Source: an uncultured Rickettsiales bacterium (GTDB lineage: Bacteria > Pseudomonadota > Alphaproteobacteria > UBA8366). From it: a stretch of 17,279 nt of DNA. A program made the translations under genes and the position numbers. The notes beneath the pieces are model-generated. The model made no database searches. It was not told where the DNA came from and saw only the letters and a list, made by a program, of their open reading frames with translations. Within the stretch, counting starts at the first letter, position 1, and each line of letters starts with the position of its first letter. Positions 1 to 8,107 of the stretch are shown here, piece by piece. The stretch lies in assembly GCA_913046825.1 (NCBI GenBank), contig CAJWTF010000078.1, positions 1 through 17,279 on the forward strand, written 5' to 3'.

Positions 1-1
1 G

Positions 2-655
2 GGGCGGGGCCTCGGTCTCTTCTGGCAGGCGCTAAAATATGCTCTCACAAACAAGGGATTGCTCGGACTTCCGGCGGCACCAATCCGCGCCTATGTCCGG
101 ACCCGTGAAGGCTTGGAAGCACCGGACGCGGCCATCTCGTGGATTCCGTTCCTCGCCAACGAGAATTTTCAATTGCACGAACAGTCGGGAATTACGGCGA
201 TTACTCATGTCCTCCGTTCGGACAGCACCGGCAATATTCACGTCACGTCAAACGACCCAGGCACACCGCCGGCCATCCGGTTCAATTTCCTCTCGGCACA
301 GACCGATCGCGAAATTCTGCTGGAATCCATGCGCATCACACGGCGCATCATGAATGCAGGTCCGATGCAGGACGTCTCGATAGATGAAATGGCACCTGGC
401 GTCGACACCCAGTCCGACGACGATCTTTTGGAGTGGGTTAAACACAATGCGGAGACGACCTATCACCCAGTCGGAACCTGCAAGATGGGCAGCGACCCAA
501 TGGCCGTTGTGGATGATCAACTTCGCGTCCACGGGATCAAGGGTCTGCGTGTTGCCGATGCCTCGATCATGCCGACCTTGACGTCGGGGAATACCAACGC
601 GCCGTCGATTATGATCGGCGAGAAAGCCGCGCGAATGGTATTGTCATCGGCTTAG
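2..655 (+). CDS. GMC-family FAD-dependent oxidoreductase, C-terminal part (5' end outside window)
   Basis: Partial gene. The frame is open from base 2, and the first visible residues (GRGLGLFWQALKYAL) align with the middle of the two complete GMC genes downstream, so roughly the last 217 residues are present. GMC enzymes oxidise alcohols, choline or sugars with a tightly bound FAD. The visible part holds the substrate-binding region and the catalytic C-terminal motifs: YHPVGTCKMG, with the active-site His codon at 464-466, and SGNTNAP, with the partner Asn at 596-598. The 44-residue spacing equals that of the His466/Asn510 pair of choline oxidase, as I recall that family. The stop is TAG at 653-655. 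It is the first of three tandem paralogs. The true substrate cannot be told. Confidence 0.93.
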   Translation, partial: GRGLGLFWQALKYALTNKGLLGLPAAPIRAYVRTREGLEAPDAAISWIPFLANENFQLHEQSGITAITHVLRSDSTGNIHVTSNDPGTPPAIRFNFLSAQTDREILLESMRITRRIMNAGPMQDVSIDEMAPGVDTQSDDDLLEWVKHNAETTYHPVGTCKMGSDPMAVVDDQLRVHGIKGLRVADASIMPTLTSGNTNAPSIMIGEKAARMVLSSA

Positions 656-748
656 ACTCGGACGATTATTTCGAAACCTTATGGTGAGACTCTCGAACCA
701 TGAGCACTAGGGAATGCGGATGATAACAGAGACTTGGATGACCATAGG

Positions 749-2350
749 ATGAGCAACGAGAACTTCGATTATATCGTCGTCGGTGCAGGATCGGCTGGAT
801 CCGTGTTGGCGAACCGCTTGAGCGCCGACGGCAAGCACAACGTCTTGGTTCTAGAAGCCGGGCGGGAGAGCCATCCGTGGTCGCGCATTCCTGTTGGTTT
901 TGCCAAGCTGATCGATAATCCGGCAGCCAACTGGCTCTACGAGTCGGAGCCGGAAGAAGGGGCGGCGGAACGGAAAATTCCGGTGCCGCGCGGCAAGCTC
1001 CTTGGCGGATCCAGCTCCATCAACGGCATGGTTTTCGTGCGCGGTCAGGCGCAGGACTACGACATGTGGGCGCAGATGGGCAATCGTGGCTGGAGCTATC
1101 AGGATGTACTGCCGGTCTTTCGGGAAATGGAGAGCTATAACGGCAGCGGCGATCCCGAGTTCCGGGGCTCAGGCGGTCCCTTAAAAATCAGCGACACCGT
1201 CGAAGAGGGTCCGCTTTACGACAAGATCATCGCAGCGGCTGGTCATCACGGCATCAAATATACAAAGGACTACAACGGCGCGCTTCAAGATGGTATCGGC
1301 ATGACGCAAACGACGATCCGCAGTGGGCGGCGAATGAGCACGGCCTATTGCTATCTCGACCCGGCACGGGACCGGCCCAATCTCACCATTCACGCCAACG
1401 CCCTCACCGAGGCCTTGGTCCTGGACGGCAAGAAATGCACTGGCGTGCGCTATACCAAGGACGGACAAACCCGGACCGCGACGGCCAATCGCGAGGTCAT
1501 CGTCTCTGGCGGCACAATCAATTCGCCGCAATTGTTGGAGCTCTCCGGCATCGGTCAACCGGATGTGTTGAGGGCGCATGGCATAGAAGTGCATCACGAG
1601 TTGAAAGGCGTTGGCGAGAACCTGCGCGATCATTTTGCTCCCAGGTTCCGATGGTCGGTGCCAAAGGAGTTGGGTCTTACCTATAACGTTCACGGGCGCG
1701 GTATTCGGTTGGTTTGGCAAGCGTTACGCTATGCCTTCACTGATAAAGGGCTGCTCGGTATGTCGTCGGGACCGTTGCGCGCCTTCGTCCGCACCCGCGA
1801 GGGGCTCGAAGCGCCGAACGCGATGATCGGTTGGGTGCCCTTCCTAATGGGTCCGAATTTCACCCTCGACCGAAACTCCGGCGTCAGCGCCTTTGCCCAT
1901 ATCCTGCGTTCGGAAAGCACCGGCAGCATCCACATCACGTCGGCAAATGAGAAACAGCCACCGGCGATTAAGTTCAATTTCCTATCCGCGCAACTTGACC
2001 GCGACGTCACCTTGGAAGCGACCCGTCTCACGCGGGAGATCATGCGGGCACCGTCGCTAGAAGGTATCGTCAAGGATGAACTAGCGCCCGGCGTCGATAT
2101 TTCCTCCGATAGCGAAGTCCTGGATTGGGTCAAGGCGACGGCGGAGACGACCTACCATCCGGTCGGCACATGTAAGATGGGTAATGACCCGATGGCCGTG
2201 GTCGATGATCAATTGCGCGTCCATGGGATCGGAGGGTTGCGGGTCGCCGATGCCTCGATCATGCCAACCCTAACATCCGGCAACACCAACGCGCCCTCGA
2301 TTATGATCGGCGAGAAAGCTTCGAAGATTGTGTTGGCGGCGGCAGCTTAG
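749..2350 (+). CDS. GMC-family FAD-dependent oxidoreductase (choline/alcohol dehydrogenase-like), second tandem copy
   Basis: Complete GMC oxidoreductase of 533 residues, a normal length for the BetA/alcohol dehydrogenase-like branch. It carries the N-terminal Rossmann FAD motif VVGAGSAG (residues 10-17), GMC signature 1 starting GKLLGGSSSINGMVF (from residue 82), signature 2 GGTINSPQLLELSGIG (254-269), and the catalytic pair His470 (YHPVGTC) and Asn514 (SGNTNAP). No signal peptide is visible, so it is probably cytoplasmic. I chose ATG at 749 because it gives an N-terminus (MSNENFDYIVVG) that aligns exactly with the downstream copy. A TTG at 734 in the same frame would add five residues. The Shine-Dalgarno for 749 is weak (GGA at 736-738). 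The gene lies 93 bases after the first copy. By family it transfers electrons from an alcohol substrate to FAD. Whether the acceptor is oxygen or a quinone is not visible. Confidence 0.95.
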   Translation: MSNENFDYIVVGAGSAGSVLANRLSADGKHNVLVLEAGRESHPWSRIPVGFAKLIDNPAANWLYESEPEEGAAERKIPVPRGKLLGGSSSINGMVFVRGQAQDYDMWAQMGNRGWSYQDVLPVFREMESYNGSGDPEFRGSGGPLKISDTVEEGPLYDKIIAAAGHHGIKYTKDYNGALQDGIGMTQTTIRSGRRMSTAYCYLDPARDRPNLTIHANALTEALVLDGKKCTGVRYTKDGQTRTATANREVIVSGGTINSPQLLELSGIGQPDVLRAHGIEVHHELKGVGENLRDHFAPRFRWSVPKELGLTYNVHGRGIRLVWQALRYAFTDKGLLGMSSGPLRAFVRTREGLEAPNAMIGWVPFLMGPNFTLDRNSGVSAFAHILRSESTGSIHITSANEKQPPAIKFNFLSAQLDRDVTLEATRLTREIMRAPSLEGIVKDELAPGVDISSDSEVLDWVKATAETTYHPVGTCKMGNDPMAVVDDQLRVHGIGGLRVADASIMPTLTSGNTNAPSIMIGEKASKIVLAAAA

Positions 2351-2353
2351 GAG

Positions 2354-2401
2354 CAGGTGCCATCATTCCGGGGCGTGCAGCGAACCCGGAACTAGTGCCT
2401 G
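2354..2401 (+). terminator. imperfect long hairpin after second GMC gene, possible terminator
   Basis: Just after the stop at 2350, CAGGTGC (2354-2360) can pair with GTGCCTG (2395-2401) using two G-T wobbles. An inner perfect 7-base stem, TTCCGGG (2366-2372) with CCCGGAA (2385-2391), encloses a 12-base loop. The downstream DNA is pyrimidine-rich but lacks a clean T run, so this is at best a weak or Rho-assisted terminator, or an mRNA-stabilising structure. It would separate the second and third GMC genes, which are 225 bases apart. Confidence 0.35.
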
Positions 2402-2575
2402 AGCATTTCCCCTCCGCATTTTCTTTGAATGGAAGCCTCAGGTGATAATTTCGGGTCTGAGCTTAGCCCATCCCAGAATGAAGCCGCACCTCAGTTTCAG
2501 AAATCACTCGCCCGTTTCCCTCGCTCCGATCCAGCTTACTCTTAATCCAAGATTCAGCGATCAAGGGAATGCGTT

Positions 2576-4180
2576 ATGGACAGTAAAACTTATGATTTCA
2601 TTGTCGTCGGTGCAGGTTCGGCAGGGGCGGCCGCCGCATATCGGTTGGCGGAGAACGGCAAGTACACGGTTCTTCTTCTCGAAGCCGGGCGTGACAGCCA
2701 TCCTTGGTCCCGCATCCCGGTCGGGTTCGCGAAACTGATCAATAATCCGGCAGCCAATTGGCTCTACTCGTCGGAGCCGGAAGAGAGTACCGGCGGACGG
2801 CGTATTTCAGTACCGCGCGGTAAGCTGCTCGGCGGTTCTAGTTCGATCAACGGAATGGTCTTTACCCGAGGCCAGAGCCAGGACTTCGACATTTGGGCGC
2901 AGCTCGGCAATCGCGGATGGAGTTACAGCGACGTACTGCCGATCTTCCGCGACATGGAGGATTACGAAGGCGAAGCGGACGAGAACTTTCGTGGCCGCGG
3001 CGGTGTATTGAAAGTCAACGATAGTATCGAAAAAGGTACGCTTTACGAAACGATAATGGATGGTGCGGAGCAAGTCGGCATCATGCGCACACCCGATTAC
3101 AACGGCGAATTCCAGGACGGCATCGCCATGTCGCAAACGACAATTCGCCACGGACGACGAATGAGTACCGCCTATTGCTATCTCTATCCAGCGAAGGACT
3201 GGCCGAACCTCACAGTGCAGACACACGCGTTATCGGAGAAACTGCTGTTCGAGGACAAGAAATGCGTCGGTGTACGATACACTGTTAAAGGAGAAGTGCG
3301 CGAGGCAAAGGCAGGACGGGAAATCCTCATCAGCGCAGGGACAATTAATTCCCCTCAACTCTTGGAACTCTCAGGCATCGGCCAGGCGGAACGCCTGCAA
3401 GAACTCGGGATCGACGTCCTGCACGAACTCAAGGGTGTCGGCGAGAACCTTCGTGATCACTATGCGCCCCGCATGAAATGGACGATTCCAAAATCGTTGG
3501 CGCTCACGTACAACGTTAAGGGCCGGGGGCCGCGCGTCGTTTGGGAAGCGCTCAAATATCTCTTCACCGACAAAGGATTGCTCGGTATTACGGCCGCCCC
3601 GTTGCGTGCCTATATCCGGACACGCGAAGGTCTGGAAGCGCCGAATGCGGTCATCGGGTGGGTGCCTTTCTTAGTCGGTGACAATTTCACCTTAGCTAAG
3701 GAATCCGGAGTTACCGCTTTTATGCACATCCTGCGTTCAGAGAGCCAAGGTAGCATTCATGTCTCCTCGGCCGATGCCAAACAGCCACCGGCAATTCGCT
3801 TCAATTTTCTCTCGGCGCAGCTCGATCGTGACGTCACGTTGGAATCGATGCGTATCGCCCGCAGCATCATGACCGCACCGGCGCTCGACGGCATCGTAAC
3901 CGGGGAGATCACGCCCGGCGCCGATATGGACGCGGATGATGAATTGCTGCAATGGGTAAAAGAAAATGCGGAAACGACCTATCACCCTGTTGGTACCTGC
4001 AAAATGGGCAGCGATCCGATGGCGGTGGTCGACGACCAATTGCGCGTCCATGGGGTCGAAGGATTACGCGTCGCCGACGCATCGATCATGCCGACCCTGA
4101 CATCCGGCAATACCAACGCCCCCTCGATCATGATCGGCGAGAAAGCGTCGCGCATGATGCTTGCCACCGCGCAAAATTAG
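2576..4180 (+). CDS. GMC-family FAD-dependent oxidoreductase (choline/alcohol dehydrogenase-like), third tandem copy
   Basis: Complete 534-residue GMC oxidoreductase. It carries the FAD-binding motif VVGAGSAG (residues 10-17), signature 1 GKLLGGSSSINGMVF, signature 2 GTINSPQLLELSGIG, catalytic His470 in YHPVGTC and Asn514 in SGNTNAP. Residue numbering matches the second copy almost without gaps through the C-terminus. The ATG at 2576 is supported by an AAGGGA Shine-Dalgarno at 2563-2568. The three copies share long identical protein stretches near the C-terminus, but their codons differ at many synonymous positions, which suggests old duplication with conserved function. Differences between copies lie mostly in the middle, substrate-facing half, so different alcohol substrates are likely (inference). 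It lies 225 bases after copy two and 8 bases before the amidohydrolase gene, with which it probably forms an operon. Confidence 0.95.
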   Translation: MDSKTYDFIVVGAGSAGAAAAYRLAENGKYTVLLLEAGRDSHPWSRIPVGFAKLINNPAANWLYSSEPEESTGGRRISVPRGKLLGGSSSINGMVFTRGQSQDFDIWAQLGNRGWSYSDVLPIFRDMEDYEGEADENFRGRGGVLKVNDSIEKGTLYETIMDGAEQVGIMRTPDYNGEFQDGIAMSQTTIRHGRRMSTAYCYLYPAKDWPNLTVQTHALSEKLLFEDKKCVGVRYTVKGEVREAKAGREILISAGTINSPQLLELSGIGQAERLQELGIDVLHELKGVGENLRDHYAPRMKWTIPKSLALTYNVKGRGPRVVWEALKYLFTDKGLLGITAAPLRAYIRTREGLEAPNAVIGWVPFLVGDNFTLAKESGVTAFMHILRSESQGSIHVSSADAKQPPAIRFNFLSAQLDRDVTLESMRIARSIMTAPALDGIVTGEITPGADMDADDELLQWVKENAETTYHPVGTCKMGSDPMAVVDDQLRVHGVEGLRVADASIMPTLTSGNTNAPSIMIGEKASRMMLATAQN

Positions 4181-4188
4181 GTTCGGCC

Positions 4189-5637
4189 ATGACTTCATCC
4201 GCCGAAATTCGCGCCCAACTTTTCCATCCCGTGATCGATGCGGATGGTCATTGGCTGGAGCCGGTGCCGGTCTTTCTGGATTTTCTCGAAACGGAAGGCG
4301 GGTCGGCGATGGTCGACCGGTTTCGCGAGAATAAAAAACGTGAGGACGTATGGTACGGATTGAGTGCAGAGGAACGCCTCGCCCGGCGACTTCGGCGGCC
4401 GACATGGTGGGGTGAGCCCGCCAATACACGCGACCGCGCCTCGGCCATGATTCCGGGATTGATGTATGAGCGACTAGACGAATACGGTGTGGATTTCGCC
4501 GTCGTCTATACCACGCTCGGACTGGTACAGGGCTCGATCCCGGACGACGAATTGAGACCGATCATCTGCCGCGCCCTGAACAAGATGAACGCTGAATTGT
4601 TCGCGCCCTATCGGGACCGGCTGACACCGGTTGCGACAATCCCTATGCACACGCCAGGCGAAGCCATCGCAGAGCTCCGCCACGCAGTCAGCGAGCTCGG
4701 CATGAAAGCAATCATGATCGCAAACCATGTCCGGCGTCCGCTCGACAGCGGCGGGAGCCAGAATACCGGCGGCTACTATCCCTCCGGCGGCTATTATATC
4801 GACAGTCTCGCGATGGAGAGCCCCCATGACTACGACCCGTTCTGGCAGGCCTGTATCGATCATAAGGTCGCGGTCACCGCGCATTCCAGCAGCATGGGCT
4901 GGGAAGGCCGTGCATCGGTCAACAACTTCACCTTCAACCACATCGGACATTTCGCGGGCGCCAGTCATGTGTTCGCGAAAGCGCTGATCTTCGGCGGGGT
5001 TCTGAAGCGATTCCCTCAGTTGAGATTCGGGATGCTGGAAGGTGGTGTCGCCTGGGGATGCAACCTTCTGGCCGATATGATCGGCCATTGGGAGAAACGC
5101 CACGAGGCATCAATGCTCGAACATCTAAGCCCAACAAATATGGATATGGAAGAGCTCGCCCGATTGCTGGCCCAGTACGGCGGTGCCGCCTATGCCGGGA
5201 AAATCAAGGAGATCGTCGCCGGGCCCAGCACCTTGAAACCGTTTTACTCACCGATGGAATTGACCGAGCGCGAGCATCACGCGGGACCGCCAATCGACGA
5301 TTACGAAGCCGCCGGAATTTCATCGTCAGCGGATCTAGCACATTTGTTCCAAGAGCGTTTTTTCTTCGGTTGCGAAGCCGACGATCCGACAGCTGCCTGG
5401 GCCTATAGTGGCAAAACCAAACTCAACCCGATGTTCAGCTCCGACGTCGGGCATTTCGACGTCATCGATATGAGCGGCGTGCTAGAGGAAGCGTTCGAGC
5501 TGGTCGAAGACGGTGACCTCAACGAGGCGCAGTTCGAATCCTTTACTTTCGGCAACGCGGCCCGGCTGCACACGTCGCTGAACCCTAATTTCTTCAAGGG
5601 CACCGTGGTCGAGAAAGCCGTGTCGGCGACGCTATAG
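4189..5637 (+). CDS. amidohydrolase-family (amidohydro-rel, TIM-barrel) metal-dependent hydrolase
   Basis: A 482-residue protein of the amidohydrolase-related superfamily, to which ACMSD-type decarboxylases and LigJ-type hydratases also belong. Visible features are an N-terminal metal-site region IDADGHWLEP (Asp17, Asp19, His21, Glu24) where many relatives have HxH, a barrel-strand histidine in TAHSSSMG (His232), FNHIGHFAG (His251, His254), and the terminal acidic site MFSSDVGHFD (Asp419, His422). It is longer than ACMSD-like members (about 340 residues) and resembles the long amidohydrolase-2 proteins of soil and marine proteobacteria. An upstream-extended frame exists to 3952 but lies inside the GMC gene. 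ATG 4189 gives a natural start eight bases after the GMC stop. The reaction is unknown: hydrolysis or decarboxylation of a product made with the neighbouring GMC enzymes is an inference from operon context. Confidence 0.88.
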   Translation: MTSSAEIRAQLFHPVIDADGHWLEPVPVFLDFLETEGGSAMVDRFRENKKREDVWYGLSAEERLARRLRRPTWWGEPANTRDRASAMIPGLMYERLDEYGVDFAVVYTTLGLVQGSIPDDELRPIICRALNKMNAELFAPYRDRLTPVATIPMHTPGEAIAELRHAVSELGMKAIMIANHVRRPLDSGGSQNTGGYYPSGGYYIDSLAMESPHDYDPFWQACIDHKVAVTAHSSSMGWEGRASVNNFTFNHIGHFAGASHVFAKALIFGGVLKRFPQLRFGMLEGGVAWGCNLLADMIGHWEKRHEASMLEHLSPTNMDMEELARLLAQYGGAAYAGKIKEIVAGPSTLKPFYSPMELTEREHHAGPPIDDYEAAGISSSADLAHLFQERFFFGCEADDPTAAWAYSGKTKLNPMFSSDVGHFDVIDMSGVLEEAFELVEDGDLNEAQFESFTFGNAARLHTSLNPNFFKGTVVEKAVSATL

Positions 5638-5644
5638 AAAAGGA

Positions 5645-5682
5645 CCCGCGGCGATGTCATTCGCCGCGGGCCTCTTTCTTTT
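5645..5682 (+). terminator. strong intrinsic terminator between convergent genes, probably bidirectional
   Basis: A perfect 10-base stem, CCCGCGGCGA (5645-5654) with TCGCCGCGGG (5661-5670), closes a 6-base loop. It is followed on the plus strand by CC and then the T-rich tract TCTTTCTTTT (5673-5682). On the minus strand the same stem is followed by TCCTTTTC. It starts 7 bases after the amidohydrolase stop and ends shortly before the minus-strand BCCT stop, so it probably stops transcription from both sides. Confidence 0.88.
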
Positions 5683-5697
5683 CGGTCACGTCACCTG

Positions 5698-7367
5698 CTA
5701 GGCGCGCAATTCGCCAGTCAAGGCCGTCCCGTCCGGGGCGAGTTTCCCTTCCGGATCCGGCGCTACCGACGAATCTTCCCTCAGCGACTTACAGAGCCCA
5801 TAAGTCATCATCAACATTATGACGCTGACCGGCAGGGCCGCTGCGATGGATGCCGTTTGCAAGGCTTTCAAGCCGCCCGCCAACAACAGCACCGCGGCAA
5901 CCAGGCCCTCGCCCATACCCCAGATAATGCGGAATTTCTGTGGCGGGTTATCGTCACCCATGCTGAGCGTCGTAGTGATCACGAGCGTGCCCGAATCCGA
6001 CGATGTGATGAACCATGTTGCCAGCAAGAGCGTCGCCAAAGCCGACATCGCCCAGCTGAGCCAATGGATATCCGTCAATTGCTCGATGGTACCGAACAAC
6101 GCCGACGGCAGGTTCCAATTGCGGACCATATCCAACAGACCGGCGGTACCGCCACCGGACGCCGCCGCCTGAATTTCCATATGCAGAGCGTTGCCGCCGA
6201 AAATACAGAGCCAGAAGAAGGCGATTGTCGTCGGGACAAACATGACGCCGACCATGAATTCGCGGATCGTGCGGCCACGCGAAATGCGGGCGATGAACAT
6301 GCCGACAAAGGGTGCCCATGAAATCCACCATCCCCAGTAGAAGATGGTCCAGCCGCCTTGCCAGGCTTTGTCGCCCGCTTCGCCCGCGACCCAGAAGCCC
6401 ATCGGCACGGCGTTCCAGAGGTAGTCGCCGATTGTCGTCACGAAGAAACCCATCAGCCATTCGGTCGGCCCCGCGAAGAGGAAGAACGCGACCAGCACGA
6501 TGCTGAGATAGATATTTCATTCCGATATGATCCGGATACCGTTGCCGACACCGGAGACTGCTGACATCGTCGCCAAGACGGAGATGATCGCGATCAAGAT
6601 GATCTGCGTCATTGTCCCGGGGTCGATTCCGAACAGCACGTTCAATCCAGCCGCCATCTGACTGACGCCAAGGCCGAGAGAAGTGGCGACACCGAAGACC
6701 GTACCGAAGACAGCCAACAAATCGACAGCATGGCCGATCGGTCCGTAAATTCGATCGCCGAAAATCGGATAGAGCGACGAGCGGAGCGTCAGCGGCAGTT
6801 TCTTATGGAAAGCAAAATAGGCGAGAGATAAGCCGACCATGACGTAGACGGCCCAGGCATAGAATCTCCAATGGAAATAGGTAAGCCGCATCGCATGGAT
6901 CGCACGTTAGTCGTTCAGCGCCGTCGCGCCCACCTGGTCCGCAAAGGGGTTGTTGGGATCTTTCCACGCCTCGGTGTTGTCGAAATAGAAAAACGTCTCG
7001 GCGATGGAGAAGAAAAACAGACCGATACCGACTCCAACCGAGAATAAAATCGCTAACCACGAGAAGTTCGAAAACTCCGGCCGCGAATCGTCATTACCGA
7101 GACGAATGTTGCCGTACCGGCTGCATATCAAGTAGATGCAGACCGCAAGCATGAGGCAAAAGGCGCTGATATAGTACCAGCTGAGCGTGGCCTCAATCCG
7201 ACCGCGAACGGCAGAATAAATGCCGTTCGCGAAATCCACATTCAGCGCAGTGAAGACCACGAAGGCCACGACCATGCCTTTAGCGGCCAGTCCCATGCCG
7301 CTGTGCAATCCCGTAAAAACCCTGATTTCGCGACCATATCGGGCGCATTTTTGCTTTCGTCGGCCAT
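5698..7367 (-). pseudogene. BCCT-family betaine/carnitine/choline transporter, disrupted by one frameshift and two in-frame stops
   Basis: Reading minus from ATG 7367 (AGGGAG Shine-Dalgarno at 7375-7380) gives a full BCCT transporter of about 556 residues once three lesions are repaired. Family landmarks are WYYISAFC followed by FSNFSWLAILFSVGVGIGLF in the N-terminal third, FGDRIYGPIGHAVD and FGVATSLGLGV in the middle, and the Trp-rich BCCT signature GWWISWAPFVGMFIAR near 6280-6350. The lesions are: (1) a missing G in a G run at 7310-7312, which shifts KSGFLR out of the frame continuing GLHSGMGLAAKG; (2) TAA at 6907-6909 between ATALND and RAIHAMRLTYFHW; (3) TGA at 6517-6519 between RIISE and NIYLSIVLVAFF. 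The flanking frame is the same across both stops, so they are substitutions rather than indels. An intact BCCT would use ion gradients to import betaine or choline. Its position beside choline-dehydrogenase-like genes fits that, but it is probably non-functional here. Confidence 0.9.
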
Positions 7368-7548
7368 CGCCGATCTCCCTTTGTTGTTCTCAACACGGGA
7401 TCGGCAAATCCGTGAAACGACCAGGCGCAACCCGGCAACCGTTAACCGGACCAACCCCCGTACCAAAAGCAATAAAGAGGGAAGCGCCAGAAATGACGAA
7501 TTTACGCGTTACCAAATAGGAAAACTGTCGGACCGAATGCGGGCGTTT

Positions 7549-7986
7549 CTATTTCTCAACTCGAACAGACAAAGTCCATTCGATATCCCCGGCTTCCTGA
7601 AGTTTCTTGAAGCCGGTCGGTGTCCGGCGCAGCTTCTTGCGCGCGTGCTCCATTAATCCGTCGCAAAGGTCGGCCGGCAGCTTTTCGAACTCAAGTTCGA
7701 GTTCGACCGGACCCTTGGTTTTGGCTCTGGATTTTGGCGCGGATTTCTTGTTGGGTTTCTTGCCCCAAATATCGTCCCAGCCCGAACGGTACTCCGGCGT
7801 GCGCACGCTGGAAAAATAGCCGTAATGCACCTCTTTCGAACCCCCGATAGAGTCCCGCATGGACTTGCCGCCGCTGCTCGACGCGGTCGACGAATCACTT
7901 TTGCTCTCCGTGGTCGACGTACTCTTAGGGCTTTCCGTCTTCGCGGCCTTTCCGTCTCCGGAACTGCTGGATTGTGTCGTGCTCAT
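7549..7986 (-). CDS. hypothetical protein, 145 residues, Ser/Thr/Lys-rich N-terminus
   Basis: I do not recognise a family. Residues 1-45 are low complexity (Ser, Thr, Lys, Gly, Asp) and probably disordered. Residues 50-75 hold a compact aromatic segment (VHYGYFSSVRTPEYRSGW, then DDIWG) that looks conserved. Residues 76-92 are a Lys-rich linker, and 93-145 look like a small alpha/beta domain (VELELEFEKLP, HARKKLRR, IEWTLSVRVEK). There is no signal peptide or membrane segment. ATG 7986 has a clear GAGGA Shine-Dalgarno at 7993-7997, six bases away, which supports real expression. The gene points away from the flavoprotein gene at 8108 and lies 181 bases upstream of the broken BCCT gene on the same strand. 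The charged and disordered composition would suit a nucleic-acid- or protein-binding role, but that is a guess. Confidence 0.7.
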   Translation of the reverse strand: MSTTQSSSSGDGKAAKTESPKSTSTTESKSDSSTASSSGGKSMRDSIGGSKEVHYGYFSSVRTPEYRSGWDDIWGKKPNKKSAPKSRAKTKGPVELELEFEKLPADLCDGLMEHARKKLRRTPTGFKKLQEAGDIEWTLSVRVEK

Positions 7987-8015
7987 ATCTGGTCCTCGAA
8001 TTCGACGATTTTGGT

Positions 8016-8030
8016 AAACTATAATAGTTT
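8016..8030. promoter_or_regulatory. 15-base palindrome between divergent genes, possible operator
   Basis: AAACTAT-A-ATAGTTT is a perfect 7-base inverted repeat around a single central base. It lies in the AT-rich gap between the divergent starts at 7986 (minus) and 8108 (plus), and it contains TATAAT at 8020-8025. A second inverted pair, GGTAAA (8013-8018) and TTTACC (8036-8041), overlaps it. This could be an operator over a promoter for either gene. No -35 box at proper spacing is clear on the plus strand, so the assignment is tentative. Confidence 0.3.
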
Positions 8031-8107
8031 GCGCTTTTACCGAAATTCTCAGACGTAATCAATATTCGGGATTGGGGTGTAGCACAGTCTTCGTCTATAC
8101 CTCACCC

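Noticed and set aside
681..701. Small hairpin ATGGT...ACCAT after the first GMC gene
   Set aside because: The stem is only five bases plus a bulged three-base extension and has no T tract; it is too weak to call a terminator.
3952..4188. Upstream extension of the amidohydrolase frame
   Set aside because: It lies entirely in the GMC gene in another frame and has no family similarity; ATG 4189 fits the protein family start.
4474..5103. Long open frame on the minus strand inside the amidohydrolase gene
   Set aside because: It is the antisense shadow of a well-conserved coding gene, with no recognisable motif and no Shine-Dalgarno.
7310..7312. Frameshift as evidence of decay by itself
   Set aside because: A one-base loss in a G run could be a sequencing error; the pseudogene call rests mainly on the two nonsense substitutions.
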